A stretch of DNA of 64,000 bases from a gamma proteobacterium endosymbiont of Lamellibrachia anaximandri. GTDB lineage: Bacteria > Pseudomonadota > Gammaproteobacteria > Chromatiales > Chromatiaceae. The stretch spans positions 1-64,000 of the forward strand of contig JAESPD010000003.1 in NCBI GenBank assembly GCA_016756855.1, read 5' to 3'. Shown here piece after piece: positions 8,737-17,230 of the stretch. The first letter of the stretch is position 1. Each line of letters begins with the position of its first letter. The notes beneath the pieces are model-generated. The model was not told the DNA's origin, ran no database searches, and was given only the letters and a program-made list of their open reading frames with translations. A program made the translations under genes and the position numbers.

Positions 8737-9627
8737 ATGAGCGAAAAGTTTGATATCCCTTTCAAAAGTGACCTGGTGCCGAATATTCTGGAGCCGGGTA
8801 CTGAGATCCAGTTTCAGTGCTCCAAGGGCATCTCCTGTTTCAATGAGTGCTGCCGCCGTGCAGATATTCAGCTGATGCCCTACGACATTATTCGTCTGAA
8901 GGATAACCTGGGGATTAGTGGAACCGAGTTATTGAAGAATCACACGGTGCCATTCGAGATGGACAAGGATGGTATACCCGGCGTTAAGCTGCGTACAGAC
9001 GATGAGGGTGCCTGCCTGTTCGTCACCGATGAGGGGTGCAGTGTTTATGCCGACCGCCCCACTGCCTGCCGTTACTATCCGCTTGGCCATATGGCGCTGC
9101 ATGAGGCGGGTGCGACTGAGGATGAAACCCGCTATTTTATGATCAAGGAGGATCACTGCATGGGGCATAACGAGGATCGAAAGATCTCTATCGATGCCTA
9201 CCGGCGCGAGCAGGGTGTGGAGCAGTACGACCAGATCAACCGTGAGTGGTTGCAGTTGATGCTGAAAAAGCGCTCTGCGGGACCCAGTATCGGTCGCCCT
9301 TCGGACACCAGTCTGCAGTTCTTCTTCATGTGCTCCTATGATGTAGACCGGCTGCGCCGCTATGTATTGAATGACTCATTCCGGGCTACCTACGACCTTG
9401 AAGATGCTTTCTACGAGACTGTCGAAAAAGAGGACGTTGCCTTGATGCTGTTTGGCTCGCGTCTGCTCAAGCAGGTACTGTTTGGCGACAAGACTATCCC
9501 GGAAAAAGATGGGGCCTACGAAAAACGCATGGAAGAGCGGGAGGAGATCCTGAAGATGCGCCAGGAGGCCGAGGCGGAGATTCATCGCCAGAGGGAAGCA
9601 GAGAAGATGAAAGACGCGATCTCCTGA
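8737..9627 (+). CDS. YkgJ-family cysteine-cluster protein
   Basis: A 296-residue soluble protein with the cysteine pattern of the YkgJ (CxxCxxxCC) family, thought to bind a metal or Fe-S centre. Visible cysteines are in CSKGISCFNECC (about residues 25-36) and in CLFVTDEGCSVYADRPTACRYYP (about 90-112). The C-terminal 40 residues are a charged coiled coil rich in E, R and K. ATG 8737 has GGAG at 8727-8730 upstream; the longer frame from 8692 has no support. Its place just behind aprBA suggests a role in sulfur metabolism or Fe-S maturation, but that is inference. Confidence 0.8.
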   Translation: MSEKFDIPFKSDLVPNILEPGTEIQFQCSKGISCFNECCRRADIQLMPYDIIRLKDNLGISGTELLKNHTVPFEMDKDGIPGVKLRTDDEGACLFVTDEGCSVYADRPTACRYYPLGHMALHEAGATEDETRYFMIKEDHCMGHNEDRKISIDAYRREQGVEQYDQINREWLQLMLKKRSAGPSIGRPSDTSLQFFFMCSYDVDRLRRYVLNDSFRATYDLEDAFYETVEKEDVALMLFGSRLLKQVLFGDKTIPEKDGAYEKRMEEREEILKMRQEAEAEIHRQREAEKMKDAIS

Positions 9628-9644
9628 TTAATCCATGAATCCAG

Positions 9645-9672
9645 AAAAGCCGCGCATTAGCGCGGCTTTTTT
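9645..9672. terminator. Bidirectional terminator between convergent genes
   Basis: The AGCCGCGC / GCGCGGCT stem is flanked by A4 on the left and T6 on the right, so it can end transcription from both the cysteine-cluster gene (plus) and the pterin dehydratase gene (minus). Confidence 0.88.
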
Positions 9673-9676
9673 GTTT

Positions 9677-10024
9677 CTAGGATGCAGCGATCTGATCGGT
9701 CTTTGCAGACATAATAAAATCGTTGCGGTGCAGACCTTTTATTTTGTGAGACCACCAGGTCACGGTCACTTTGCCCCACTCAGTCAGCAGTGCAGGGTGA
9801 TGCCCTTCCGACTCCGCCAGTTCACCGACCCGGTTCGTGAAGGCGACTGCATCAACAAAGTCATGGAAGGAAAAAGTCTTTTCCAGCTGCATGATGCCGT
9901 CTCTGACCTCTATATTCCAATCCGGAATCTTTTTTATCAAACCGGCGAGTTCATCATCTGAAACCCTGGGAGCATCTGCCCTGCAGGCTTCACAATGGAC
10001 GCTAGTCAGCTCATTCGTGGACAT
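9677..10024 (-). CDS. phhB: 4a-hydroxytetrahydrobiopterin dehydratase
   Basis: Pterin-4a-carbinolamine dehydratase (PCD/DCoH family), 115 residues. It regenerates reduced pterin cofactor after aromatic amino-acid hydroxylation, and family members may also act in molybdopterin-related metabolism. The catalytic core [13 protein letters not shown] has the His-His-Pro at residues 75-77, followed by the [18 protein letters not shown] block. An N-terminal CxxC (C11, C14) is outside the core. No phenylalanine hydroxylase gene is adjacent, so the substrate context is unknown. It is convergent with the previous gene across a shared terminator. Confidence 0.9.
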   Translation of the reverse strand: MSTNELTSVHCEACRADAPRVSDDELAGLIKKIPDWNIEVRDGIMQLEKTFSFHDFVDAVAFTNRVGELAESEGHHPALLTEWGKVTVTWWSHKIKGLHRNDFIMSAKTDQIAAS

Positions 10025-10137
10025 TATTTACCGATCCTCTTATCTTGAGACTTCACAGGATGCGAATTATTCGATAGTTCTTGGAAGATAAATACTGTTA
10101 TTGTTCATGGATATAGTCGAATCAGATGGTAATCGAT

Positions 10138-11553
10138 ATGTCACGCAAACATGCGCTCATTGTTGATGACTCCCAAACGGCCAGAGAGGTGCTTGCGAGA
10201 CGCCTGGCTGGCTACGATATCGAGGTCGATGCCGTAGAATCAGCCGGTGCCGCCATAGACTATCTCAGCGAGCATATTCCGGACGCGGTTTTCCTGGATT
10301 ATGAGATGCCTGGTATGGACGGCTTTCAGGCCCTGAAAGCGATCAAGTCGAATCCCAATACGGCAGCGATCCCAGTGATGATGTATACCTCCAGAGCAGG
10401 AGGGTTGGCGATTGGCCAGGCGCGGGCCCTGGGTGCGCTGGGTGTTCTGCCGAAGGAGTTGGAGACGCAGGGTCTCGACGAAGTCATTCAGGCGCTTCAT
10501 CTCAACCCCGATCAGGATTCACTGGTCGCGCGTTATACACACGCAGTGGTGGGGGCGGGGAATGGCGGTGATGAAGTCGGGGCCGATGCGGAATATATCG
10601 ATCGATTTCAGGGTCTGGTTGAACAGGCGGAACATTCACTCAAGCAGGGGGGCAGCCGTAAACAGATGGCGTTGCTGTTGGCGCAACAGCATAAGCTGCT
10701 TTCAAAGAGCATGGATGCGAATGCTGCAAGGTCATTGCGTTCCATTGAACAGCAATTTTCCGAGGTGAATGAACGTCTGAATGATACCCAGCGATCGATT
10801 GATGCGAGCCGTCCCAAAAAGAGGGGTATCCCAAAGGGGTTGCTGATGGTGTTCGTCGCCTGCCTGGCGATCTCGGCAACGGTATGGTTCTGGAATATCA
10901 ATAGCGACAGGACACAGAGGGATGTGGCGGAAAATCTGCTGTTGCTGGAGTCAGGGCGTAACAAGCTGACAGAGAAAGTCACCCAAGTCGATGTGCTGAT
11001 ACAGCAGCAGCAAGCAGCCATTGAGACGCTGAGAAGTAGCTTGGAGGATTTAGGTAAACAGGTTGGTACAGAAGCGATACCGTTGCTTGAGTGGGCAGTT
11101 AACCGTGATTCGCGATTCCCCTATGGCGAAGGACCGTTTAGTGATAAACGGGTCATTTGGCTCTCCCAGATCATCGATCATCTGGCTGCAGCGGGTTTTA
11201 CCGGAACTGTAAGGCTGGTGGCCAACTATGGGAATTATTGTCTGAGCAGAAATGATCAGAGCCGGTTTGTGCCTGCTTCCGGAGAGACAGCATTTGCAGA
11301 CTGTGTTTTCGCCCGTGATCTGGCGGAAACCGAGGGTAAAAACCAGGCGGTTCCAACGATCGGTTTTTCCAACTATCTGAATAATGCCCCCTCATTGATC
11401 AATGGAGATATATTCGTCGAGTTGGAGACATCGGGGTTTGATGCGATGAAGGTGCCTTATCCAGAGCCCTATGTCGCGCAGGATGTCGGTGCCTGGAACC
11501 AGGTTGCCAGCCAGAACCAACGTATCGATATCAAACTATTCGTGGCTGAGTAA
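10138..11553 (+). CDS. Response regulator receiver with membrane helix and OmpA-like C-terminal region
   Basis: An N-terminal receiver domain (about residues 1-125; acidic pair D10/D11, phospho-acceptor D54 in FLDYEMPG) is followed by a linker, one transmembrane helix (about 235-253), a periplasmic coiled coil (about 260-310) and a C-terminal domain of about 155 residues. That last domain has a distant OmpA/MotB-like pattern, ending in NQRIDIKL where OmpA-like domains have NRRVEI, but the usual peptidoglycan-binding residues are not clear. There is no DNA-binding output domain. ATG 10138 is chosen because it aligns with the paralogue at 33.6 kb; ATG 10126 would add four residues. No Shine-Dalgarno is obvious. 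It is convergent with an ExbB/ExbD-like operon. Confidence 0.72.
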   Translation: MSRKHALIVDDSQTAREVLARRLAGYDIEVDAVESAGAAIDYLSEHIPDAVFLDYEMPGMDGFQALKAIKSNPNTAAIPVMMYTSRAGGLAIGQARALGALGVLPKELETQGLDEVIQALHLNPDQDSLVARYTHAVVGAGNGGDEVGADAEYIDRFQGLVEQAEHSLKQGGSRKQMALLLAQQHKLLSKSMDANAARSLRSIEQQFSEVNERLNDTQRSIDASRPKKRGIPKGLLMVFVACLAISATVWFWNINSDRTQRDVAENLLLLESGRNKLTEKVTQVDVLIQQQQAAIETLRSSLEDLGKQVGTEAIPLLEWAVNRDSRFPYGEGPFSDKRVIWLSQIIDHLAAAGFTGTVRLVANYGNYCLSRNDQSRFVPASGETAFADCVFARDLAETEGKNQAVPTIGFSNYLNNAPSLINGDIFVELETSGFDAMKVPYPEPYVAQDVGAWNQVASQNQRIDIKLFVAE

Positions 11554-11623
11554 AAACATAAAGCGTTCGTTCAATCGTGTCTATTCAGATCGGTTGTAAA
11601 GATTGGCTTGTTTTGTTCAAGGC

Positions 11624-11692
11624 GTAGGCACGATCAAGCGTAGCGGATCGGGCATCTGGTTTGCCGGTTCCGCTACGCTTGGACCGGCCTAC
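11624..11692. repeat. REP-like palindromic pair
   Basis: Two facing 30-bp units, GTAGG...GATCGGGC (11624-11653) and GCCGGTTC...CCTAC (11663-11692), share the core CAAGCGTAGC or its complement. The CCTAC end supplies the TAG stop codon of the minus-strand gene ending at 11689. Confidence 0.8.
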
Positions 11693-12153
11693 TGCGGCAT
11701 CTTCGGTGGCATGGCTGGCGGCACCTCATATTTGTAGACGCCCAGGTCAGTGAAGTGGCCACGCATGTCGATAACAATCTTTGTTTGGTGGCGCTTGCCT
11801 TCACGGGCACGGACTGCATCGAAGAAGCTCTTGCGCATCCGGGCGCCGGCGCGGGTGTCCGGGTCGATACTGAAGACGATGTGTATGGGTTCGCCGGGAC
11901 GATTCAGGGGATGGGCGAGGGCATGCACGCGTTCTTGGTGAACCGTGTAGACGATTAGCTCCATCTTTTCGTGCAGGTAGGGTAGGCGGATAGAGAAACC
12001 GGATCCCAGTGCAATGTAGGCGATGATGAGAAACACGCCGCTGCCCAGCAGAAAAGAGGCGAAGCTGCGTCTGGTCGCTATGACAGCCAGGCTTCCCCAG
12101 ATGGCGAAAACAGCCAGCAGCAGATATTTCAGCGTTAGCGGATCGGGGAACAT
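11689..12153 (-). CDS. Hypothetical membrane protein, third gene of ExbB/ExbD-like operon
   Basis: A 154-residue protein of unknown family. Two hydrophobic helices (about 8-26 and 32-52) are followed by a soluble region of about 100 residues, probably periplasmic, ending in a proline-methionine tail (PPAMPPKMPQ). It begins at the base after the stop of the ExbD-like gene, so the two are translationally coupled. A helper or peptidoglycan-facing role for the channel is possible, but nothing in the sequence proves it. Its stop codon lies inside a REP-like repeat. Confidence 0.65.
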   Translation of the reverse strand: MFPDPLTLKYLLLAVFAIWGSLAVIATRRSFASFLLGSGVFLIIAYIALGSGFSIRLPYLHEKMELIVYTVHQERVHALAHPLNRPGEPIHIVFSIDPDTRAGARMRKSFFDAVRAREGKRHQTKIVIDMRGHFTDLGVYKYEVPPAMPPKMPQ

Positions 12154-12771
12154 CTATTTGCTCTTTGTCCGGCCCTGCTTCAGCGTACTGTGGAAAATAT
12201 CGAATGGCTCAAAAGATCGGCTGTTCGGAAGCAGTTTTTTATCTTTCATGGAGAAGGTCACGACGCCCTTCTCCTGCCCAGGGTAATCCAGCGTCATCAC
12301 ATCCTCGTATATCGGTATCATGAGCTTTCCCTGGCGGTGCCGGATGGAGATGCGCACATCCACCGGCGTTTCTCCCTGGCCGTTGTCGGTGTAGTAGACG
12401 ATGGAGAAGCGATAACGGCCATCGGGAATGCCGCGGGAGAAGGAAAACTCATAGTTCAGGCCGGAATAGTCCACGTCACGGCCGAGATCATCCCGTACCA
12501 GATTGAATATCTTGCCGAAGGGCATGGAGTAGCCGACCTTCTCTTCACCTGGTGCATCGGTCCACAGGTCGATATCGGCAGGGCTGTCCGGGGTCCAGCT
12601 GATCTCGGCGATCATATCCCCTGCTGCCTTCTCTATCTCGGTCTGAGCGGTCTCCTGCTTGACCTCGATGAGTGGAATCAATAACACCACCAGGGTAAGC
12701 ATCAGGAGCGCCAGCAGCATCAGCAGGTCCCGAAAAACAATGGACATACTGTCTTCGCGCTGCCGGGTCAT
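12154..12771 (-). CDS. ExbD/TolR-like single-pass membrane protein
   Basis: A 205-residue protein with one N-terminal helix (about 12-34) preceded by FRD, so an aspartate (D15) sits at the cytoplasmic end of the helix as in ExbD, TolR and MotB, where it carries protons. The periplasmic part (about 40-205) is not the usual ExbD fold. The segment SWTPDSPADIDLW followed by GYS faintly resembles YfaP/DUF2135-type beta domains. The gene lies 3 bp after an ExbB-like gene. Inference: it is the force-transmitting subunit of a small ion-driven motor. Confidence 0.65.
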   Translation of the reverse strand: MTRQREDSMSIVFRDLLMLLALLMLTLVVLLIPLIEVKQETAQTEIEKAAGDMIAEISWTPDSPADIDLWTDAPGEEKVGYSMPFGKIFNLVRDDLGRDVDYSGLNYEFSFSRGIPDGRYRFSIVYYTDNGQGETPVDVRISIRHRQGKLMIPIYEDVMTLDYPGQEKGVVTFSMKDKKLLPNSRSFEPFDIFHSTLKQGRTKSK

Positions 12772-12774
12772 GGC

Positions 12775-13266
12775 CTAATCCTTCCCTGAGGCAACCGCTT
12801 GTGTGTTGGATTCGGCAGTTCTTTCGCCGTACAGCATCTTGCGAACCTTGTTCATGGCCTCCATCGTCATGGCTGCGGACAAGCCGATCATGGTGGTATC
12901 GATGGCGAATGAGACGGTTTTCAGGAATCGCCCGATCTCGGCCGACAGTGTAGCCGGGTCATGCAGGGCATCCACTTCAAGTCCGGCCAGCGCCATGGAA
13001 AACCCGAGAACCGTGCCCAACATGCCAAGCCCGGTCGTCAGCCAGGACCAGAAGTGGTCATCGGCATCGCGCCCGGCGAAGGCGAAGGATTCAACCAGCA
13101 GGACGATGGTGAGAATGATACAAAAGAACCACAGGGTCAGGAGATTGCCGAGAATACGATCCAGGTAGCCTTGGGTATAAAGCGTAACGAGCAGCGCTAC
13201 AAGCGAGAACAAAAGGGCCAGTTCGATGAGTTTTGTCCAGGGAGCGGGGCTTGTTGGAGTGACCAT
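12775..13266 (-). CDS. MotA/TolQ/ExbB-type proton channel protein
   Basis: A 163-residue inner-membrane protein with helices near 12-30, 43-62, 74-94 and 120-138. GMLGTVLGFSMAL (81-93) matches the conserved GLLGTVxG helix of the MotA/TolQ/ExbB family. The following TTMIGLSAAMTMEAMNKV corresponds to the second channel helix. ATG 13266 is preferred; the open frame upstream to 13467 crosses a terminator and has no family character. The protein is short for ExbB (usually over 200 residues). It heads a compact three-gene operon. The energised process is unknown; no TonB, Tol, Mot or Zorya partner is nearby. Confidence 0.75.
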   Translation of the reverse strand: MVTPTSPAPWTKLIELALLFSLVALLVTLYTQGYLDRILGNLLTLWFFCIILTIVLLVESFAFAGRDADDHFWSWLTTGLGMLGTVLGFSMALAGLEVDALHDPATLSAEIGRFLKTVSFAIDTTMIGLSAAMTMEAMNKVRKMLYGERTAESNTQAVASGKD

Positions 13267-13355
13267 AAAAGAGATGCCTGCGCGAAGGTTGCATTTCACT
13301 ATAGCATGGAGCGTTAATATCCCTTCGTCGCCGGTTTCTTTTCGGGTCGGGCAAC

Positions 13356-13379
13356 AAAAAGCCCGCCGAAGCGGGCTTT
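13356..13379 (-). terminator. Terminator after hdrB
   Basis: The stem AAAGCCCGC / GCGGGCTTT has a CGAA loop. On the minus strand it ends in a T5 run. It lies about 40 bp past the hdrB stop and separates the qmo-hdr operon from the ExbB-like operon. Confidence 0.88.
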
Positions 13380-13417
13380 CAGTCTGCCCCTTGAGGGGGG
13401 CGCTGGTGAAGGCCGGC

Positions 13418-14317
13418 CTATTTGTTCGCGATCTCTTCCAGCTTCTTGGCCTTGATGATGTGGCCATTTAGTGCGGCGTCTTTAGCATTGCGGCCGAAGG
13501 CGACGCTCATCAGGGTGGAGTAGTAGACCACGGGCATGTCGAACTTGGTGCCGTAGGTCTCGTTGATCTGATCCTGATAGATCTCAACGTTGGCCTGACA
13601 GAGTGGGCAGGGGGTGACGATCATGTCTGCACCATTATCATAGGCCGCCTCGATGATGCCATGGATCATCTCCTGAGACTTTTCAGGCTCGGAGAATGCC
13701 AGGGCGCCGCCGCAGCACTGTACCTTCTTCTCGAAGGTTGGGATCGACTCTGCACCCACGCTCTCGACGATCTTGTCGAGATACTGCGGGTTCTCGAAAG
13801 ACTCTCCGGCAATACCGAAAGGGCGGTTGGTCTGACAGCCGACGTAACCGGCGATCTTAAGACCTTCCAGAGGTTTTTTGACCTTCTCCTTGATGGCGTC
13901 GAAACCGATGTCCTCGATCAGCACCTCAACCATGTGGCGGACGCCGACTTCACCTTTATACCGAAGCCCGCCTTCGGCCAGTGCGGTATTGGCATCCTTG
14001 AACATCTGCTCGTCTTCATGCAGACGCTCTTTTGCCTCGCGGGTGGAGAGCCAGCAGGCGGCACAGGTGGCGACGATCTCCTGACCGGCATTGTGCTCTT
14101 CGGAGAGTGCAATGTTACGCGCAGAGAGGGTCAGACGGGGCAGTTCACCGCCACCGCCGTAACCGATGGAAGCGCCGCAGCAGTTCCAGTCGGGGATCTC
14201 ATTGAGTGTAATATCCAGCTCCTCGCACATAGTCTGTGCAGAGACGAGGTAGTTGGATGAGGATGCGCCTGTCTGTGAGGAGCACCCCGGGTAGAATGAA
14301 AGTTCTATCTTAGCCAT
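13418..14317 (-). CDS. hdrB: HdrB-like CCG-domain protein (heterodisulfide reductase subunit B family)
   Basis: A 299-residue protein with two cysteine-rich CCG domains that bind noncubane or conventional Fe-S clusters. Visible motifs are NCCGAS, CAACW, CQTNRP, CCGGALAFSEPE and CPLCQAN. ATG 14317 is chosen since the product starts MAKIELSFYPGCSSQ and GAGGA lies upstream; the frame continues to 14425 without support. It is the last gene of qmoA-qmoB-hdrC-hdrB. In this arrangement HdrB and HdrC take the place of membrane QmoC. The true electron acceptor (quinone or disulfide) cannot be read from sequence. Confidence 0.9.
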   Translation of the reverse strand: MAKIELSFYPGCSSQTGASSSNYLVSAQTMCEELDITLNEIPDWNCCGASIGYGGGGELPRLTLSARNIALSEEHNAGQEIVATCAACWLSTREAKERLHEDEQMFKDANTALAEGGLRYKGEVGVRHMVEVLIEDIGFDAIKEKVKKPLEGLKIAGYVGCQTNRPFGIAGESFENPQYLDKIVESVGAESIPTFEKKVQCCGGALAFSEPEKSQEMIHGIIEAAYDNGADMIVTPCPLCQANVEIYQDQINETYGTKFDMPVVYYSTLMSVAFGRNAKDAALNGHIIKAKKLEEIANK

Positions 14318-14333
14318 TTGGGTATGTCCTCGC

Positions 14334-14945
14334 TCAGCTGAAGTCCTGGATTTTGCCGTCTTCGATTTCCTGGGCCTTTTTGATGATCTTTGCCAGATCG
14401 CCAGGACTCTTGACGCCGTGTCCACCCATGATCTCCATGGCGTTCATGCGTTTAGCCTTCATCATGTTCTGACCCAGCTTCTGGTTGGCCATGGCGTTTT
14501 TGACGCCTTGGGCGAAGCCGTCCTTAAAGTACATGGAGAGGCCCATCTTGAGCTCGTTCACGCGGCCCTTCTTCATCAGGTTGTCCCAGAAGAGCTGAGA
14601 GAATCCCTGAGTCGGCTGGTTCTTCGGCGCCAGGCCGAGGCGTTTCGCGTAGGTGGCGAGACCGTGCATGATGTGGGTGATCGGCAGGCCGCGTGGGCAG
14701 CGTGCGATACAGTTGTAGCAGGAGGTACACATCCACATGGAGTCGGAGGTCAGAACCTCTTCACGCTTGCCCGCACGGATCATCATAAAGATCTCCTGCG
14801 GTGGGTGATCCCAGTGCTTGCCCAAAGGACAGGAGCCGGCGCACACACCACACTGCATGCACATCTTGACCCATTCGCCCTCTTCGACGTTCGCCTCAAC
14901 CTCCTTCAGGAAGCTGTTGCGGTATTTTTGACTATTTGTGCTCAT
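14334..14945 (-). CDS. hdrC: HdrC-like ferredoxin subunit (heterodisulfide reductase subunit C family)
   Basis: A 203-residue iron-sulfur protein. The two [4Fe-4S] motifs are CMQCGVCAGSCPLG (about residues 29-42) and CTSCYNCIARCPRG (about 73-86). It should relay electrons between QmoB and HdrB in the cytoplasm or at the membrane face. No membrane helix or cytochrome b domain is present, unlike QmoC. It starts 11 bp after qmoB and is followed 16 bp later by hdrB, so all four genes look like one transcript. Confidence 0.9.
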   Translation of the reverse strand: MSTNSQKYRNSFLKEVEANVEEGEWVKMCMQCGVCAGSCPLGKHWDHPPQEIFMMIRAGKREEVLTSDSMWMCTSCYNCIARCPRGLPITHIMHGLATYAKRLGLAPKNQPTQGFSQLFWDNLMKKGRVNELKMGLSMYFKDGFAQGVKNAMANQKLGQNMMKAKRMNAMEIMGGHGVKSPGDLAKIIKKAQEIEDGKIQDFS

Positions 14946-14956
14946 TGAAGGCTCCC

Positions 14957-17227
14957 TTAGAACTTGAATGGGCTCATGCCGATCTTCTCGATGGTCTCAG
15001 CCATGTCGTTGATCAGCTTGGGCGCACGTTCGATATCGGTGATCGCAACCTCGTGGACCACAACGCGCTCAGGCTCGAGATTCAGGGTCTGCAATGTATC
15101 GCCAACCTTACTCATGCGCTCGGCCGCCATAGCGGAACCACGTACGAAGTGGCACTGGTAGTCCTCTCCGCGCTGGCAGCCCATCAGAACGATGCCGTCG
15201 TAGCCGTTGTTGAGTGAGTCGGTGATCCAGGAGAGGCTCACAGAACCGAGACAACGAACCGGGATAACACGAGCCCAGGGATTGATCTCAACGCCGTTCA
15301 TGGCAGCCTGATCGAGCGCCGGGTAGGCGTCGTTCTCGCAAGCCAGAACCAGGATGCGGGGCTTCTCGTCCCACTCCTCCGGGATCTCGACGTTCTTGAT
15401 CTGCTGGCCGACGGTGTCGATGCTGTAGTTCTCGAAGGAGATAACACGCACAGGGCAAGCGCCCATGCAGGTACCGCAGCGACGGCAGCGGGCCTCGTTG
15501 AACAGCGGGTAACGCTTTTCATCCTCGTTGATGGCGCCGAAGGGGCACTCAACCGTACAGCGCTTACACTGGGTGCAGCCCTCCTTGCGGAAACTCGGAT
15601 AGGAGAGGTCACCGGCGCGGGGATGGGCAGCCATACCCTTGCCTGCGTTCTCCGCCGCCTGGATCGCCTTCATGGTTGCGCCGGCAGCGTCATCACGCGC
15701 CTGCTGTATATCCATGGGACGACGTACAGGACCGGCGGCGTAGATGCCTGTACGGCGGGTCTCGTAAGGAAAACAGATGAAGTGGGAGTCGTTGAATCCG
15801 TACTTCAGCTGCGGCAGGTCGGTGCCCTGACGGTAGTCAAGGTTGAGGATAGAGTCGACGCTGACTTCATTGGCTGCTGCTGCCCGCTCTTCCTTCTCCT
15901 CGTCAGTGAGTTCTTCGCCTTCCTGGGGCGCGCCTGCACCTTCAGTGGCGTAGTAGGGATCGGGACCGGAGTTGGGTTCCATGCCGACGGCGAGGACAAC
16001 CAGGTCGCAATCCATCTCGGCATCTTCGTTCAGGATCATGTCCTTGAACTTGACCGTCAGGCTGTCGCCGGGAACCACTTCAGAGACGATGCCCTTGGAG
16101 AAGAGAACCATCGCTTCCTGGCCGGCGCGGTAGAAGTCTTCGCCTGCTGCACCAGGGGTGCGCAGGTTATTGAACAGGATCGTGGTGTCACAGTCGCCGT
16201 TCAGCTCCTTGAAGTACATCGCCTGCTTGATGGAGACCAGATCGGTCACGCCGGAGAAGTAGGCCAGCTTGTTCTCTTCATCGGAACACTGACCGGCGTT
16301 CTGAACAAAGGCAACAGACGTGATCTCTTTGCCATCGGAAGGACGTTTGATCGGTCCGCCGTTGGCGGCCTTGGCCAGAGCTTCTAGTTCGTGGTTGGTG
16401 ACCACGTCGGCGCTCTTGTCATAGCCGAACTCAGGCAGCTTGTTGGCATCGAATGGAGTGAAGCCGGTTGCCTGAGCGATTGCACCGCAGGTGAAGTTGC
16501 TGGTGGAACCAGACTCGGTGGCGACATCCACGCTGAAACGTCCGGGGGCGCCAGAGGTCTGAGCGAGGGTACTGTTCAGGTGAACAGTGATCTTGTCGTC
16601 GGCTTCGATGGCGGCAGCCATCTCGGCGATGCTGCTCTCCTGAGGAGTCGCGTAAGGGGAGCGGGTCGGCAGAACCTTATAGTATTCTGCGATCCGTCCG
16701 CCCAGTGCGCCGCTCTTTTCAATCAGTTGAACCGGGTAGCCAGCAGCAGCGGCTTCCATCGCGGCGGTCATGCCGGTGATACCACCGCCAACCACCATGA
16801 TGGTCTTGTTCAGCTCCTGCTCGCCGGATTTACTCGGCTTGGTGCTGAACTTGGCTTCGGCACAGGCCATGCGGATGTAGTCGTCCGCCATCTCCTGGGT
16901 GGTTTCTTTGTTCTCGTCGGTGTCAGGGCGAACCCAGATGACGCCTTCGCGCAGATTGGCGCGAGTCATGGCGACTTCAGGGAAGTTGAAGGCCTCAACC
17001 TTGGCGCGACGGGAGCATGCAGCGATCATGACATGGGTGGCGCCGTCGTTGTCGATGGTGTCACGGATCACTTGCACACCTTCCTTGCTGCACAGCATAT
17101 CGTGCTGTACACAGGTGTTCATCTTGCCGTCGCGGGTTGCGGTGGTTTCCAGCTGACCAGCGTCGAGACGCTCGCCGATGCCGCAGCCGGTGCAGACAAA
17201 GCCTGCCATTTTCTTTTCTTCAGCCAC
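14957..17227 (-). CDS. qmoB: QmoB (HdrA/MvhD-like flavoprotein of the Qmo complex)
   Basis: A 756-residue HdrA-type flavoprotein. An N-terminal cysteine motif CTGCGIG is followed by an FAD motif VVGGGITGMTAAMEAAAAG (about residues 143-161). Further on are two ferredoxin-type clusters, CTQCKRCTVECP and CRRCGTCMGACP, and a C-terminal MvhD-like domain with CLGS and GCQRGEDYQCHF. It exchanges electrons with AprBA through QmoA in known Qmo systems. It starts 3 bp after qmoA. The many plus-strand open frames across it are shadows. Confidence 0.93.
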   Translation of the reverse strand: MAEEKKMAGFVCTGCGIGERLDAGQLETTATRDGKMNTCVQHDMLCSKEGVQVIRDTIDNDGATHVMIAACSRRAKVEAFNFPEVAMTRANLREGVIWVRPDTDENKETTQEMADDYIRMACAEAKFSTKPSKSGEQELNKTIMVVGGGITGMTAAMEAAAAGYPVQLIEKSGALGGRIAEYYKVLPTRSPYATPQESSIAEMAAAIEADDKITVHLNSTLAQTSGAPGRFSVDVATESGSTSNFTCGAIAQATGFTPFDANKLPEFGYDKSADVVTNHELEALAKAANGGPIKRPSDGKEITSVAFVQNAGQCSDEENKLAYFSGVTDLVSIKQAMYFKELNGDCDTTILFNNLRTPGAAGEDFYRAGQEAMVLFSKGIVSEVVPGDSLTVKFKDMILNEDAEMDCDLVVLAVGMEPNSGPDPYYATEGAGAPQEGEELTDEEKEERAAAANEVSVDSILNLDYRQGTDLPQLKYGFNDSHFICFPYETRRTGIYAAGPVRRPMDIQQARDDAAGATMKAIQAAENAGKGMAAHPRAGDLSYPSFRKEGCTQCKRCTVECPFGAINEDEKRYPLFNEARCRRCGTCMGACPVRVISFENYSIDTVGQQIKNVEIPEEWDEKPRILVLACENDAYPALDQAAMNGVEINPWARVIPVRCLGSVSLSWITDSLNNGYDGIVLMGCQRGEDYQCHFVRGSAMAAERMSKVGDTLQTLNLEPERVVVHEVAITDIERAPKLINDMAETIEKIGMSPFKF

Positions 17228-17230
17228 TGT

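Noticed and set aside
11689..13266. Zorya-type anti-phage system because of the MotA/ExbB-like channel
   Set aside because: No ZorC, ZorD or ZorE gene is near, and the periplasmic partner does not carry the ZorB OmpA-type domain.
12775..13467. Longer ExbB-like protein starting at 13467
   Set aside because: The extra part crosses the hdrB terminator and overlaps hdrB, with no membrane or family character.
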